Part shown: positions 51,599-61,385 of the stretch, piece after piece
Position numbering within the stretch: position 1 is the stretch's first letter
Layout: each line of letters opens with the position of its first letter
Assembly (NCBI RefSeq): GCF_964059025.1
Contig: NZ_OZ060376.1
Location: 248,392 to 312,391, forward strand
Direction: 5' to 3'
DNA: 64,000 nt
DNA from: Buchnera aphidicola (Myzocallis carpini)
Lineage (GTDB): Bacteria; Pseudomonadota; Gammaproteobacteria; Enterobacterales; Enterobacteriaceae
Translations under genes and position numbers: made by a program
The notes under the pieces: generated by a model
Seen by the model: the letters and a program-made list of their open reading frames with translations, nothing else
Told to the model about the DNA's origin: nothing
Databases searched by the model: none

Positions 51599-51788
51599 TA
51601 TATTCCTTACAATCTACCTTAAAAATTTATAATTGATATTATTTTCACAGTACCATGTATCATGCATATTTGAAAATATTGAAATACATAGTGTAAATAA
51701 ATAAAAAATTATAGAAATATTATTATAATAATTTTCATAATTCATTTATAATATTATGAATACTAATACTAATAAAAAAAATATCAAT

Positions 51789-52058
51789 ATGAATATTCAA
51801 AAATTAAAACAAAAAATTATACAAAATACTCAAATCAAAAAAGTATTTATTCATGGGGATACGCAACACGTATATATTACTGCTATTGGAGATATTTTTA
51901 GTAACATGAGTGATATTCAGAAACAAAAAATAATTTATCAACCATTAACAAAATATATTATGGAAAAAAAAATTCATGCAATTACAATAAATACATTTAC
52001 TGAATTAGAATGGATAAAAAAAAATAAAAATAATATAAATAATGCCAAATATCAATAA
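51789..52058 (+). CDS. ibaG: BolA-family protein IbaG
   Basis: Small BolA-fold protein that in E. coli binds monothiol glutaredoxin and an iron-sulfur cluster. From the internal ATG 51789 it has 89 residues (E. coli 84), aligning with MENNEIQSVLMN...; the in-frame ATG at 51756 adds 11 Asn-rich residues. The BolA core is seen in KKVFIHGDTQHVYITAIGDIF near 16-36 and KIHAITINTFTELEW near 62-76. In E. coli it precedes murA, which is absent here. Confidence 0.85.
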   Translation: MNIQKLKQKIIQNTQIKKVFIHGDTQHVYITAIGDIFSNMSDIQKQKIIYQPLTKYIMEKKIHAITINTFTELEWIKKNKNNINNAKYQ

Positions 52059-52263
52059 AAATATTTTAGTATCTTCAATCAACTAATATAATTGCATTGA
52101 AAAATTTCTATAAATATCTTGATAACAAATACTAAACATAACAAATAATATATTTTTATCATATTCCAAATCAAATTTTTTAAAAAATATCCATAAATAT
52201 ATAATATAAATAACTATTTTCTGTATAAAATATTTTAATATTTATTCTTATTGAGGAGTTATT

Positions 52264-52575
52264 ATGTATGCTATTTTTTCGAATGGAGGTAAACAATATC
52301 AAGTACAAAGAGGGCAAACTATTCGATTAGAAAAAATTAATGCCAAAAAAGGAGATAACATCACATTTGATAATATATTAATGTTAATTAAAGAAAAAAA
52401 TATTCAATTGGGAACACCATCTATAAAAAATAGTAGTATTATTGGAAATATTATACAACATGGAAGAGAAAAAAAAATTAAAATTATAAAATTTCGTAAA
52501 AGAAAACATTTTAAAAAACAACAAGGACACCGACAATATTTTACAGATGTTAAAATTACTCAAATTAATTATTAA
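52264..52575 (+). CDS. rplU: 50S ribosomal protein L21
   Basis: Large-subunit protein that binds 23S rRNA with L20. The 103-residue product has the E. coli length. It starts MYAIFSNGGKQYQVQRGQTI and ends with the conserved KKQQGHRQYFTDVKI region. A TTGAGGAG ribosome site sits directly before ATG. rpmA follows 21 bases later, as in nearly all bacteria. Confidence 0.97.
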   Translation: MYAIFSNGGKQYQVQRGQTIRLEKINAKKGDNITFDNILMLIKEKNIQLGTPSIKNSSIIGNIIQHGREKKIKIIKFRKRKHFKKQQGHRQYFTDVKITQINY

Positions 52576-52596
52576 AATTTTGCATAAAGGTACCTT

Positions 52597-52851
52597 ATGG
52601 CACAGAAAAAAGCTGGAGGATCTACCAGAAACGGAAGAGATTCTCATTCAAAAAGATTAGGAATTAAAAAATTTGGCGGAGAAAATGTATTATCAGGAAC
52701 TATTATCGTTAAACAAAGAGGAACAAAGTTCCATCCTGGAGAAAATACAAAAATAGGAAAAGATCATACAATATTTGCAATAAAAAAAGGAAAAGTATTA
52801 TTTACAATAAAAGGTATAAAAAATAAAAAATATATTAATATTATTACTTAA
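52597..52851 (+). CDS. rpmA: 50S ribosomal protein L27
   Basis: Large-subunit protein whose N-terminal tail reaches the peptidyl-transferase centre. The 84-residue product (E. coli 85) starts [20 protein letters not shown] and keeps [17 protein letters not shown] near 34-50. It is the second gene of rplU-rpmA and is followed by a strong hairpin before obgE. Confidence 0.97.
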   Translation: MAQKKAGGSTRNGRDSHSKRLGIKKFGGENVLSGTIIVKQRGTKFHPGENTKIGKDHTIFAIKKGKVLFTIKGIKNKKYINIIT

Positions 52852-52893
52852 TAATTATAAATTACAAAAAATATGGTATATCTTTTATAATGA

Positions 52894-52921
52894 CTCCTTT
52901 ATTTTAAAATAAATAAAGGAG
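52894..52921 (+). terminator. Hairpin terminator of rplU-rpmA
   Basis: CTCCTTTATTT at 52894-52904 pairs perfectly with AAATAAAGGAG at 52911-52921, an 11-bp stem around a 6-base loop, 43 bases after the rpmA stop. The following bases (CATGATAATA) lack a U tract, so partial readthrough into obgE or an mRNA-stabilising role is possible. Confidence 0.6.
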
Positions 52922-52945
52922 CATGATAATAAAATACTGTAATAA

Positions 52946-54019
<1,074 letters not shown>

Positions 54020-54076
54020 ATAATAACTTGTTATAAAACGGAAAGTATAAAAATTTTATATGTCAAATACATATAA

Positions 54077-54103
54077 AATCCGGAGATTGCGATGTTCCGG
54101 ATT
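54077..54103 (-). terminator. Terminator of rplM-rpsI
   Basis: AATCCGGA at 54077-54084 pairs with TCCGGATT at 54096-54103 around an 11-base loop. On the minus strand the stem runs straight into TTTTATATG, giving a rho-independent terminator 22 bases after rpsI. It faces convergent obgE. The GC-rich core stands out sharply from the AT-rich surroundings. Confidence 0.85.
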
Positions 54104-54125
54104 CAAATATATAATATTTGAGTAA

Positions 54126-54518
54126 TTATCTTTTAGAAAATTGTGGTCTCTTTCTTGCTTTTCGTAATCCTATTTTTTTTCTTTCAACTTGTCTTGCATC
54201 ACGAGTTATAAATCCTAATTTTCTTAATTCAGTTCTAAAAGATATATCATATTTTATTAATGCACGAGAAATCCCTTGAAGAATAGCTCCTTTTTGTCCA
54301 GAAATTCCTCCTCCTTTAACTGTAATATAAAAATTCAACTTATTATACATATCAGTTACATATAGTGGATGTAAAATCACCATACGTGTAGTTTCAATAG
54401 GAAAGTATTTTAATAATGTTTTTTGATTAATAATAATATTACCAACTCCTCTTTTTAAAAAAACACGAGCAGAAGAACTTTTACGACGCCCTGTAGCATA
54501 ATTATCATAATTCATCAT
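54126..54518 (-). CDS. rpsI: 30S ribosomal protein S9
   Basis: Small-subunit protein whose C-terminal tail contacts the P-site tRNA. The 130-residue product (E. coli 130) has [18 protein letters not shown] near 7-24, [19 protein letters not shown] near 70, and ends in [12 protein letters not shown], keeping the terminal Lys-Arg. It lies 13 bases after rplM. Confidence 0.97.
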   Translation of the reverse strand: MMNYDNYATGRRKSSSARVFLKRGVGNIIINQKTLLKYFPIETTRMVILHPLYVTDMYNKLNFYITVKGGGISGQKGAILQGISRALIKYDISFRTELRKLGFITRDARQVERKKIGLRKARKRPQFSKR

Positions 54519-54531
54519 ATAACATCCAATA

Positions 54532-54960
54532 TTAAATATTTAAAAATTGTGGTTTTTGTGCTTCATGATCATGAATATTAAAAGCATAAACTTTTAATTT
54601 ACGAAACATAGATTGACCTAATGGACCTTTAGGTAACATGCCTTTCACAGCAATTCTAATAATTTTTTCAGGATATTTTAATAACATATCTTGAAAAGAA
54701 ATTTTTTTAATTCCGCCTATATATCCTGTATGCCGATAATAAAACTTATTTATTTTTTTTTTTCCAGTAACAATAACTTTAGCAGCATTAATAATAATAA
54801 TATAATCTCCAACATCTAAATGAGGAGAATATTCTACTTTATGTTTTCCTCTTAAATAATAAGATACTTTAGTAGATAATCTTCCTAATACTTTATTGCT
54901 TGCATCAACACAATACCATTTTTTTTTTATATCATTGGAATGAACTAAAAGTGTTTTCAT
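54532..54960 (-). CDS. rplM: 50S ribosomal protein L13
   Basis: Early-assembling large-subunit protein. The 142-residue product equals E. coli length; visible blocks are [20 protein letters not shown] near 13-32, [20 protein letters not shown] near 36-55, [12 protein letters not shown] near 75-86, and [20 protein letters not shown] near 109-128. It is the first gene of rplM-rpsI and is divergent from the pheA locus. Confidence 0.97.
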   Translation of the reverse strand: MKTLLVHSNDIKKKWYCVDASNKVLGRLSTKVSYYLRGKHKVEYSPHLDVGDYIIIINAAKVIVTGKKKINKFYYRHTGYIGGIKKISFQDMLLKYPEKIIRIAVKGMLPKGPLGQSMFRKLKVYAFNIHDHEAQKPQFLNI

Positions 54961-55131
54961 AAAAACTCCATAATATCTTCTAAAAACATAATAAATCTAT
55001 TATTTACTGTAAAATATTTTATTATTTTCAATATAATATATAATAATTATATTATAAAAAATATTATTCTTTATAATATATTTAATCACATTTCCCAATA
55101 TATTCATTATCATAATAAAAGGGTATTACAA

Positions 55132-55440
55132 ATGCACTCTAATAATATATTATTAAACTTACGTAATAAAATTAATAAGATTGATGAATCAATATTACAT
55201 TTATTATCTAAAAGAAAAGAAATTGTTATTCAAATTGCAAAAATCAAAATTCTGCATAATCTTCCTATAAAAGATAAAAATAGAGAACGAGAACTTCTCA
55301 ATACCTTAATTACATTTGGAAAAACATATAATATTTCTAAAAATTATATTTGTAATATATTTAAAATGATTATTCAAGATTCTATCTTAACACAAACAAA
55401 TATAAAAGATAAATTAAATAAAAAAAAATATGATATTTAA
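55132..55440 (+). CDS. pheA: Chorismate mutase domain of split PheA
   Basis: Rearranges chorismate to prephenate, the first step of phenylalanine synthesis from chorismate. The 102-residue frame equals the mutase domain of E. coli PheA (385 residues in one chain). Active-site residues are kept: Arg in LLNLRNKI near 11, Arg in SKRKEIVIQI near 28, Lys in IAKIKILH near 39, Arg-Glu in DKNRERELLN near 51-52, and Gln in SILTQTN near 88. The frame ends 11 bases after the start of the dehydratase frame. A run of nine A (55420-55428) sits just before the break. An AAAGGGTATTACAA site precedes the ATG. Confidence 0.9.
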   Translation: MHSNNILLNLRNKINKIDESILHLLSKRKEIVIQIAKIKILHNLPIKDKNRERELLNTLITFGKTYNISKNYICNIFKMIIQDSILTQTNIKDKLNKKKYDI

Positions 55441-56263
55441 AAAAACAATTTCTTTTTTAGGTCCTATAGGATCATATTCGTATCTTGCAACTATGAAATA
55501 TATCGAAAAATTTAATAAAAAATATTATCTAAAAGAACATAAAAATTTTCAAAAAATATTTGACGATTTAAAAAATTATAAATCTCATTATGCAATAATT
55601 CCTATTCAAAATAATAGTTCTGGATTTATAAATGAAACATATCATTTATTATGTAATAGTAAATTGTGTATATCTGGGGAATTCCATCTTCTGATTCAAC
55701 ATTGTTTAATAGCAAATAACAATACTAGTATAGAATCTATACAAAAAATTTATAGTCATTCTCAACCATTTGCTCAATGTAGCCAATTTCTTCAAAATTT
55801 TACAAGATGGAAACTAAAATACACAAACAGTACTTCGGAAGCTATGCAAATAATATCTAAAATCAATAATAATCATGTTGCTGCTATTGGAAATCCAATC
55901 AGTGCTAAAATTTACAATTTAAAGATAATATTGTCAAATATATCAAACAAAATCAACAACTATACAAAATTTTTAATTTTATCAAATGAAAAAAAAAATA
56001 TTATTGATAATCGAAATGTAAAAACAGTATTAATTCTTTTAAAAAAAACCATTGTATTCTCTGAAATCGTATCTATATTTCAAAAATATAATTTAAAAAT
56101 CAAGGAAATTAAAAAAAATTATCAAAATACATTTCAAAAAACTATATACATAGAAATTGAAAACCACATACAATCTGAAAATATTCAAAATGTAATTAAT
56201 ATTTTGCATAAAAAAAATATACTAATAAAGTTTTTAAGTTGCTATAAAAAATTAATAGTATAA
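55430..56263 (+). CDS. pheA: Prephenate dehydratase and ACT domain of split PheA
   Basis: Converts prephenate to phenylpyruvate. The 277-residue frame matches PheA from residue about 105 on: ISFLGPIGSYSYLATMKY near 7, IIPIQNNSSGFINETYHLL near 65, HSQPFAQCSQFL near 118, and NNYTKFLILS near 183, with the catalytic Thr of the TRF motif kept but Arg changed to Lys. The ENTSSG motif reads QNNSSG. The ACT regulatory domain follows, but motifs GALV and ESRP are not recognisable. Its ATG at 55430 lacks a good ribosome site, which favours a single product made by frameshifting, not two proteins. Confidence 0.85.
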   Translation: MIFKKTISFLGPIGSYSYLATMKYIEKFNKKYYLKEHKNFQKIFDDLKNYKSHYAIIPIQNNSSGFINETYHLLCNSKLCISGEFHLLIQHCLIANNNTSIESIQKIYSHSQPFAQCSQFLQNFTRWKLKYTNSTSEAMQIISKINNNHVAAIGNPISAKIYNLKIILSNISNKINNYTKFLILSNEKKNIIDNRNVKTVLILLKKTIVFSEIVSIFQKYNLKIKEIKKNYQNTFQKTIYIEIENHIQSENIQNVINILHKKNILIKFLSCYKKLIV

Positions 56264-56327
56264 AAATTTTAAATATTTATATTATCAACCTTACAATTTA
56301 TAAACAATCATCTTTTGAGAATCAGAA

Positions 56328-57680
56328 ATGTTTAATAATCTTTCAAAAAAATTTATAAAAATTATTCAAAATATTTCAGGATATGGAAGAATTACAAAAC
56401 AAGATATTCAAAATACCTTAAGAGAAATTAGAAAAACATTATTAGAAGCAGATGTATCATTATTAATTATCAAAATACTAATAAAAAAAATAAAAACTAA
56501 AATTATTGGTAAAAATATTAATAGTAGTTTAACACCAGGTCAAGAAGTAATTAAAATTCTCAAAGAGGAATTATTATCTATTATAGAACGTAAAGACAAT
56601 AATATAAATCTATCTGTAGCATCTCCTGCTGTAATTTTAATGATGGGATTACAAGGATCAGGAAAAACAACTAGTGTAATTAAATTAGGAAAATTTATAT
56701 ATAATAATTATAAAAAAAAAGTATTAGTTGCTTCTACTGATATTTATCGTCCTGCTGCAATTAAACAGTTAAAAATTTTATCTCAAAATAATAAAATTGA
56801 TTTTTTTAAATCCAAAAATATAAATAATACCGTTCTCATTAGTCAAGAGTGTATAAAGTATGCAAAAAAAAAGTTATATGATGTTCTTATACTAGATACT
56901 GCAGGAAGATTACATACTAACGAACATATGATGCAGGAACTTTATAATATCAAAAATACTATTCAACCAATCGAAACATTTTTTGTGATCGATACTATGA
57001 TGGGACAAGAATCCATAAACATAGCTGATCATTTTAACCAATCCATCAATGTTACAGGACTCATATTAACTAAACTTGATAGTGATACTCGTGGAGGATC
57101 TGCGCTATCTGCAAGTTATATTACAAAAAAACCAATCAAATTTATTGGTACAGGAGAACAAATAAAATCATTTGAAATATTTAATGCAGAAAAAATAGTA
57201 TCTAAAATTTTAGGCATGCATAATACACTTTCTATAATAGAAAATATAGAAAAAAAAATTGGTAAAAAAAATATTCAAAAAATAAAAGAAAAAATAAAAC
57301 AAAATAATAAATTTAACTTGTATGATTTTAAATTACAAATGCAACAAATGGAAAAATTAGGGGGTATTAAAAATGTATTATCAAAATTTCCCATAGGAAA
57401 TAGTTGTTTTAAAAATTTTCAGAACCAAAATAATAAAAAATTTTTTTCAAAAATAGAAGCAATCATAAATTCTATGACACCATTCGAAAGAACACATCCA
57501 GAAAGTATTAAAGGATCACGAAAAAAAAGAATTGCATGTGGATCTGGAACTAATATACAGGATATTAATAAATTATTAAAACAATTTCATGAATTAAAAA
57601 ACATGATGAAAAAAATACAAAAAAATGGTATCCAAAAAACTATTCAATATTTTAAAAATATGATTCCTAATATATTTTAA
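56328..57680 (+). CDS. ffh: Signal recognition particle protein Ffh
   Basis: GTPase that binds 4.5S RNA and signal sequences and delivers ribosomes to FtsY at the membrane. The 450-residue protein (E. coli 453) has the N domain, G1 MGLQGSGKTTSVIKLG near 105-120, ASTDIYRPAAIKQL near 135, DTAGRLHTNE near 187, TKLDSDTRGGSALS near 245-258, and a methionine-rich M domain (FKLQMQQMEKLGG near 333; SRKKRIACGSG near 399). It is next to rpsP, as in E. coli. Confidence 0.97.
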   Translation: MFNNLSKKFIKIIQNISGYGRITKQDIQNTLREIRKTLLEADVSLLIIKILIKKIKTKIIGKNINSSLTPGQEVIKILKEELLSIIERKDNNINLSVASPAVILMMGLQGSGKTTSVIKLGKFIYNNYKKKVLVASTDIYRPAAIKQLKILSQNNKIDFFKSKNINNTVLISQECIKYAKKKLYDVLILDTAGRLHTNEHMMQELYNIKNTIQPIETFFVIDTMMGQESINIADHFNQSINVTGLILTKLDSDTRGGSALSASYITKKPIKFIGTGEQIKSFEIFNAEKIVSKILGMHNTLSIIENIEKKIGKKNIQKIKEKIKQNNKFNLYDFKLQMQQMEKLGGIKNVLSKFPIGNSCFKNFQNQNNKKFFSKIEAIINSMTPFERTHPESIKGSRKKRIACGSGTNIQDINKLLKQFHELKNMMKKIQKNGIQKTIQYFKNMIPNIF

Positions 57681-57774
57681 ATATATATAATATATTATCT
57701 TAATATTAAAAATCATACATAATATATTTTATATTCAAATATATAATAAAAATTTAAAAATTTAAGAGGAAATT

Positions 57775-58026
57775 ATGGTAAAAATTAGATTATCATTAAA
57801 AGGAGCAAAAAAAAAACCATTTTATAAAATTGTTGCCGCAGATAGTAGATCTCCAAGAGATGGTAAATTTATTGAACAATTAGGGTTTTTTGATCCCAGA
57901 AATATAGATCCAAAAAAAAAAATATATATCAATATAAATCGTATTAAATATTGGATAAAAAATGGAGCTGTATTATCAAATCGAATTAATAATATTATTA
58001 AAAATATTAATAAATTTTATAAATAA
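57775..58026 (+). CDS. rpsP: 30S ribosomal protein S16
   Basis: Small-subunit protein required for 30S assembly. The 83-residue product (E. coli 82) starts MVKIRLSLKGAKKKPFYKIV and continues with ADSRSPRDGKFIEQLGFFDP near 22-41. An AAGAGGAAATT site precedes the ATG. It is first in rpsP-rimM-rplS; trmD, normally third, is missing. Confidence 0.97.
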   Translation: MVKIRLSLKGAKKKPFYKIVAADSRSPRDGKFIEQLGFFDPRNIDPKKKIYININRIKYWIKNGAVLSNRINNIIKNINKFYK

Positions 58027-58042
58027 AAGATAATTTATAAAC

Positions 58043-58555
58043 ATGAAAAATTTATTCATTGTTGGTAGTATAGGATCTGCACATGGTATATTAGGATGGA
58101 ACTATATTAATTCTTATACTGAAATTAAAAATAATATTCTAAACTATCAACCATGGTTTATAACAATCGAAAACATTTTACAAAATATTTATATAGAAAA
58201 AAAAAAAATATATAACAATAGAATATATGTAAAATTTAAACATATTAACAATCGAAATCAATCAATACAATTAACAAATAAAATTATTCAAATCAAAAAA
58301 AAACAATTACCTATATTAAAAAACTGTGAATATTATTGGAAAGATATTCTTTATTGTTCTGTTTTTAACATACAGAAAATATTTATTGGAGTCGTAATTC
58401 AAATTCTAAGATCAAAGAAAAATGACATACTGGTTATTGAACATCATAATACATTGCATAAAAAAAAAATATTAATTCCATTTATCGAGAAAATTTTTAT
58501 TAAAAAAATTGATCTTTTCAATAAAAATATTTACATCAATGAAGATATTTTATAA
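58043..58555 (+). CDS. rimM: 16S rRNA-processing protein RimM
   Basis: Assembly factor of the 30S head; binds S19. The 170-residue product (E. coli 182) has the N-terminal barrel (FIVGSIGSAHGILGWNYINSYTE near 4-26), and the PRC-barrel part near 95-165 (YYWKDILYCSVFNIQKIFIG, VIEHHNTLHKKKILIPFI). It is divergent but the GSAHGILGW motif, length and place after rpsP (16 bases) are decisive. Downstream, where trmD would start, only 220 bases without a gene remain before rplS. Confidence 0.9.
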   Translation: MKNLFIVGSIGSAHGILGWNYINSYTEIKNNILNYQPWFITIENILQNIYIEKKKIYNNRIYVKFKHINNRNQSIQLTNKIIQIKKKQLPILKNCEYYWKDILYCSVFNIQKIFIGVVIQILRSKKNDILVIEHHNTLHKKKILIPFIEKIFIKKIDLFNKNIYINEDIL

Positions 58556-58775
58556 TATAAAAATGATTTAATAAATATTTATGTATAAAAATATTATTCA
58601 TTATCAAAATATATTATTATAATATCACTAACAACATACAGTATGTATTATAATAATTGATACTTATCAAAAAATTCATCAAATAATATTATAACCAAAA
58701 ATATTATATTAAATTTTTATAATACGGTTATTTTAATTTTTTCATTAATATAATTCAAATTTAAGTAGTACTTAT

Positions 58776-59123
58776 ATGAAATGTACAATTATTCAAAAAA
58801 TAGAAAATAAACAAATGAATTTTAATATACCAAAATTCAGGTCTGGAGATACTATAGAAGTTAAAGTATGGGTGGTAGAATCTTCTAAAAAAAGATTGCA
58901 ATCCTTTGAAGGTGTAGTCATTGCCATTAAAAATAGAAAACTGCAATCATCGTTTACTGTACGAAAAATTTCTAATGGAGAGGGTATTGAACGTGTGTTT
59001 CAAACACATTCAAAAATTATCGAAAATATCTCAATTAAAAAAAAAGGTGCAGTCAGAAAAGCAAAATTATATTATTTAAGAAATAAAATAGGAAAATCTG
59101 CTAGAATTAAAGAAAGAATATAA
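58776..59123 (+). CDS. rplS: 50S ribosomal protein L19
   Basis: Large-subunit protein at the 30S-50S interface. The 115-residue product has E. coli length and strong similarity: [20 protein letters not shown] near 21-40, [11 protein letters not shown] near 44, [20 protein letters not shown] near 60-79, and [20 protein letters not shown] near 91-110. It is separated from rimM by 220 bases where trmD should be, and ends at a hairpin facing tldD. Confidence 0.97.
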   Translation: MKCTIIQKIENKQMNFNIPKFRSGDTIEVKVWVVESSKKRLQSFEGVVIAIKNRKLQSSFTVRKISNGEGIERVFQTHSKIIENISIKKKGAVRKAKLYYLRNKIGKSARIKERI

Positions 59124-59163
59124 ATAATACTTTATAGATACTAAAGCAAATATTTTAATCAAA

Positions 59164-59187
59164 TGCAGTCATATTTCTCTGACTGCA
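59164..59187. terminator. Bidirectional terminator between rplS and tldD
   Basis: TGCAGTCA at 59164-59171 pairs with TGACTGCA at 59180-59187 around an 8-base loop, followed by AAAATTTT on the plus strand and preceded by AAA. The genes converge, so one stem can serve both; the GC-containing stem is conspicuous here. Confidence 0.75.
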
Positions 59188-59207
59188 AAATTTTACTATG
59201 TAATTAA

Positions 59208-60656
59208 TTATATGGTACCTCCAATCGTTAACGCATTAATTTTAATCGTTGGCTGACCTACTCCAACAGGAATGCTTTGATTATCTTTCATACACACACC
59301 AATACCTTCATCCATTTTAAAATCATTTCCAATCATAGAAATTTTTTTCATAACTTCAATTCCAGATCCTATTAATGTTGTTCCCTTAATAGGATACATA
59401 ATCTTTCCATTTTTTAATAAAAATGCTTTTGAAGTTGAAAAAACAAATTTTCCAGAAGTAATATCAACCTGACCTCCTGAAAAATTTAATGCTAATATCC
59501 CGTATTCTATAGAATTAACAATCTCGTCAAATGAGTATTTTCCTGGTAATAAATATGTATTAGTCATTCTTGGTTTTGGTAAATGTGCATATGATTCTCG
59601 TCTTCCATTTCCAGTAGTTGGCATATGCATTAATTTAGATGTTAATCTATCTTGCATATATTTTTTTAAAATACCATTTTTTATTAAAATATTATATTGA
59701 CTTAATATACCTTCATCATCTATAGAAATCGATCCCCTTCTATTTAACATAGTTCCATCATCAACAATAGTACATAATGAAGAAGCAACTTTTTTATTTA
59801 ACTTGTTGTAAAATACTGAACTTTTTCGAAAATTAAAATCTCCTTCTAATCCATGTCCAACCGCTTCATGAATTAATACACCTGGCCAACCAGAACCTAA
59901 AACAACAGGAAAAGTTCCAGATGGTGCTTCTTTTGCAAATAGATTAAGTACTGCATTTTCAACAGCTTCTCGAGTCCAAAATTCTATATTTTTTACTCCA
60001 TGATCATTTTTTTTATATAAAAATTCATAACCTATTCTACCACCTCCACCGCTATATCCTCTTTCCAAATTATTATGATCCTCTACTAATACTGAAATTG
60101 ATAAATGAATTAATGGTCGAACATCCGCTGCTAATGTTCCATCTGTAGATGCTATTAATATTTTTTCATCTGTTCCAGTTAAAACAGCATTCACTTCTAT
60201 AACACGAGAATCAAGTTTTCTAGCAAAACAATCAATATAATTCAAGATATCAATTTTTTTTTTTATCATTTCATTGTTGATAAGATCTATCATAGGATAT
60301 ATTGGTTTTAAACATACCGAAGATAATATATTGTTTTTTTTATATTGTATATCTTTTGAAAAACTACATGCAAGTTTAGCATTTTTCTTTAATTCATACA
60401 AAGAAATGCAATTAGAATATGAAAATCCTGTAGTTTCTTCAGAAAATACTCTTATTCCAAATCCTTGATCAAAATTGTATTTACCTTCTTTAATAATTTT
60501 ATTTTCTAAAATAAAAGATTCGGAAACTTTTGATTGTAAATATATATCTGCATAATCTATTTTATGTGAAATACAATCATATAAAATAGAGTTTATATCT
60601 TTTTCTTGGATACCATTTTGCAGTAGTAATTGATTACTAACTAATTCATATAACAT
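59208..60656 (-). CDS. tldD: Metalloprotease TldD
   Basis: Subunit of the TldD/TldE zinc protease that acts on small peptides and unfolded peptides. The 482-residue product (E. coli 481) has the metal motif [20 protein letters not shown] near 264-283, [13 protein letters not shown] near 202, and [21 protein letters not shown] near 402-422. The partner TldE/PmbA is not in the window. It is convergent with rplS and divergent from aroQ across about 105 bases. Confidence 0.94.
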   Translation of the reverse strand: MLYELVSNQLLLQNGIQEKDINSILYDCISHKIDYADIYLQSKVSESFILENKIIKEGKYNFDQGFGIRVFSEETTGFSYSNCISLYELKKNAKLACSFSKDIQYKKNNILSSVCLKPIYPMIDLINNEMIKKKIDILNYIDCFARKLDSRVIEVNAVLTGTDEKILIASTDGTLAADVRPLIHLSISVLVEDHNNLERGYSGGGGRIGYEFLYKKNDHGVKNIEFWTREAVENAVLNLFAKEAPSGTFPVVLGSGWPGVLIHEAVGHGLEGDFNFRKSSVFYNKLNKKVASSLCTIVDDGTMLNRRGSISIDDEGILSQYNILIKNGILKKYMQDRLTSKLMHMPTTGNGRRESYAHLPKPRMTNTYLLPGKYSFDEIVNSIEYGILALNFSGGQVDITSGKFVFSTSKAFLLKNGKIMYPIKGTTLIGSGIEVMKKISMIGNDFKMDEGIGVCMKDNQSIPVGVGQPTIKINALTIGGTI

Positions 60657-60761
60657 ATATTATTCCATCAGTGTAACAAAATTTTATATTAAGATCTTTA
60701 CAAAATATTCAAAGAAATTTATTATAAAATAATCTTCTTTGATTGCTCAATGGTATTCTCT

Positions 60762-61211
60762 ATGAATTCTTTCAAAATATTATTATTAAACGGTCCAAAT
60801 TTAAATTTATTAGGTACTCGGGAATCTAGTATATATGGAACAATAACATTAAAAGAATTATTAAATAAATTGTATAAAAAATCAAGTACAATGAATGCTA
60901 AAATAACACATGTACAATCTAACGCAGAACATATTTTAATTGAAGAAATTCACAAATCTATAAAATACGATTATATTATTATTAATCCAGCAGCTTTCAC
61001 ACATACTAGTATTGCATTAAGAGATGCTTTACTATCTGTAAAAACACCATTTATTGAAGTACATATTTCGAATATTTATGCAAGAGAAAAATTTAGGAAA
61101 AATTCCTGGATTTCTGACATTTCTAGCGGTGTAATTTCGGGATTTGGTACAGACGGTTATTTTTGGGCATTGAAAACTGCTATTACCAGACTTAAAAAAA
61201 ATAAAAAATAA
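60762..61211 (+). CDS. aroQ: 3-dehydroquinate dehydratase, type II
   Basis: Third step of the shikimate pathway, leading to chorismate and so to PheA's substrate. From ATG 60762 the product has 149 residues, typical for the type II family (about 150). The alternative ATG at 60750 adds four residues. Motifs: [17 protein letters not shown] near 4-20, with the catalytic Tyr in SSIYGTITL near 22-30, and [18 protein letters not shown] near 74-91, with [14 protein letters not shown] near 98-111. E. coli uses the unrelated type I AroD; Buchnera uses type II. Confidence 0.94.
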   Translation: MNSFKILLLNGPNLNLLGTRESSIYGTITLKELLNKLYKKSSTMNAKITHVQSNAEHILIEEIHKSIKYDYIIINPAAFTHTSIALRDALLSVKTPFIEVHISNIYAREKFRKNSWISDISSGVISGFGTDGYFWALKTAITRLKKNKK

Positions 61212-61385
61212 AAAAAATTTTATATATCAATATATACAAAAACTTTTGATCAAAAATGTATACATTTTTCTATAAAATTTAGGTATCACATATTTTATAT
61301 TCATATTCTGGAATGCAATAAAATGATATATATCATGTTAATATATTTTTACAAAATATTATATACAATATATATTATTAAAATA

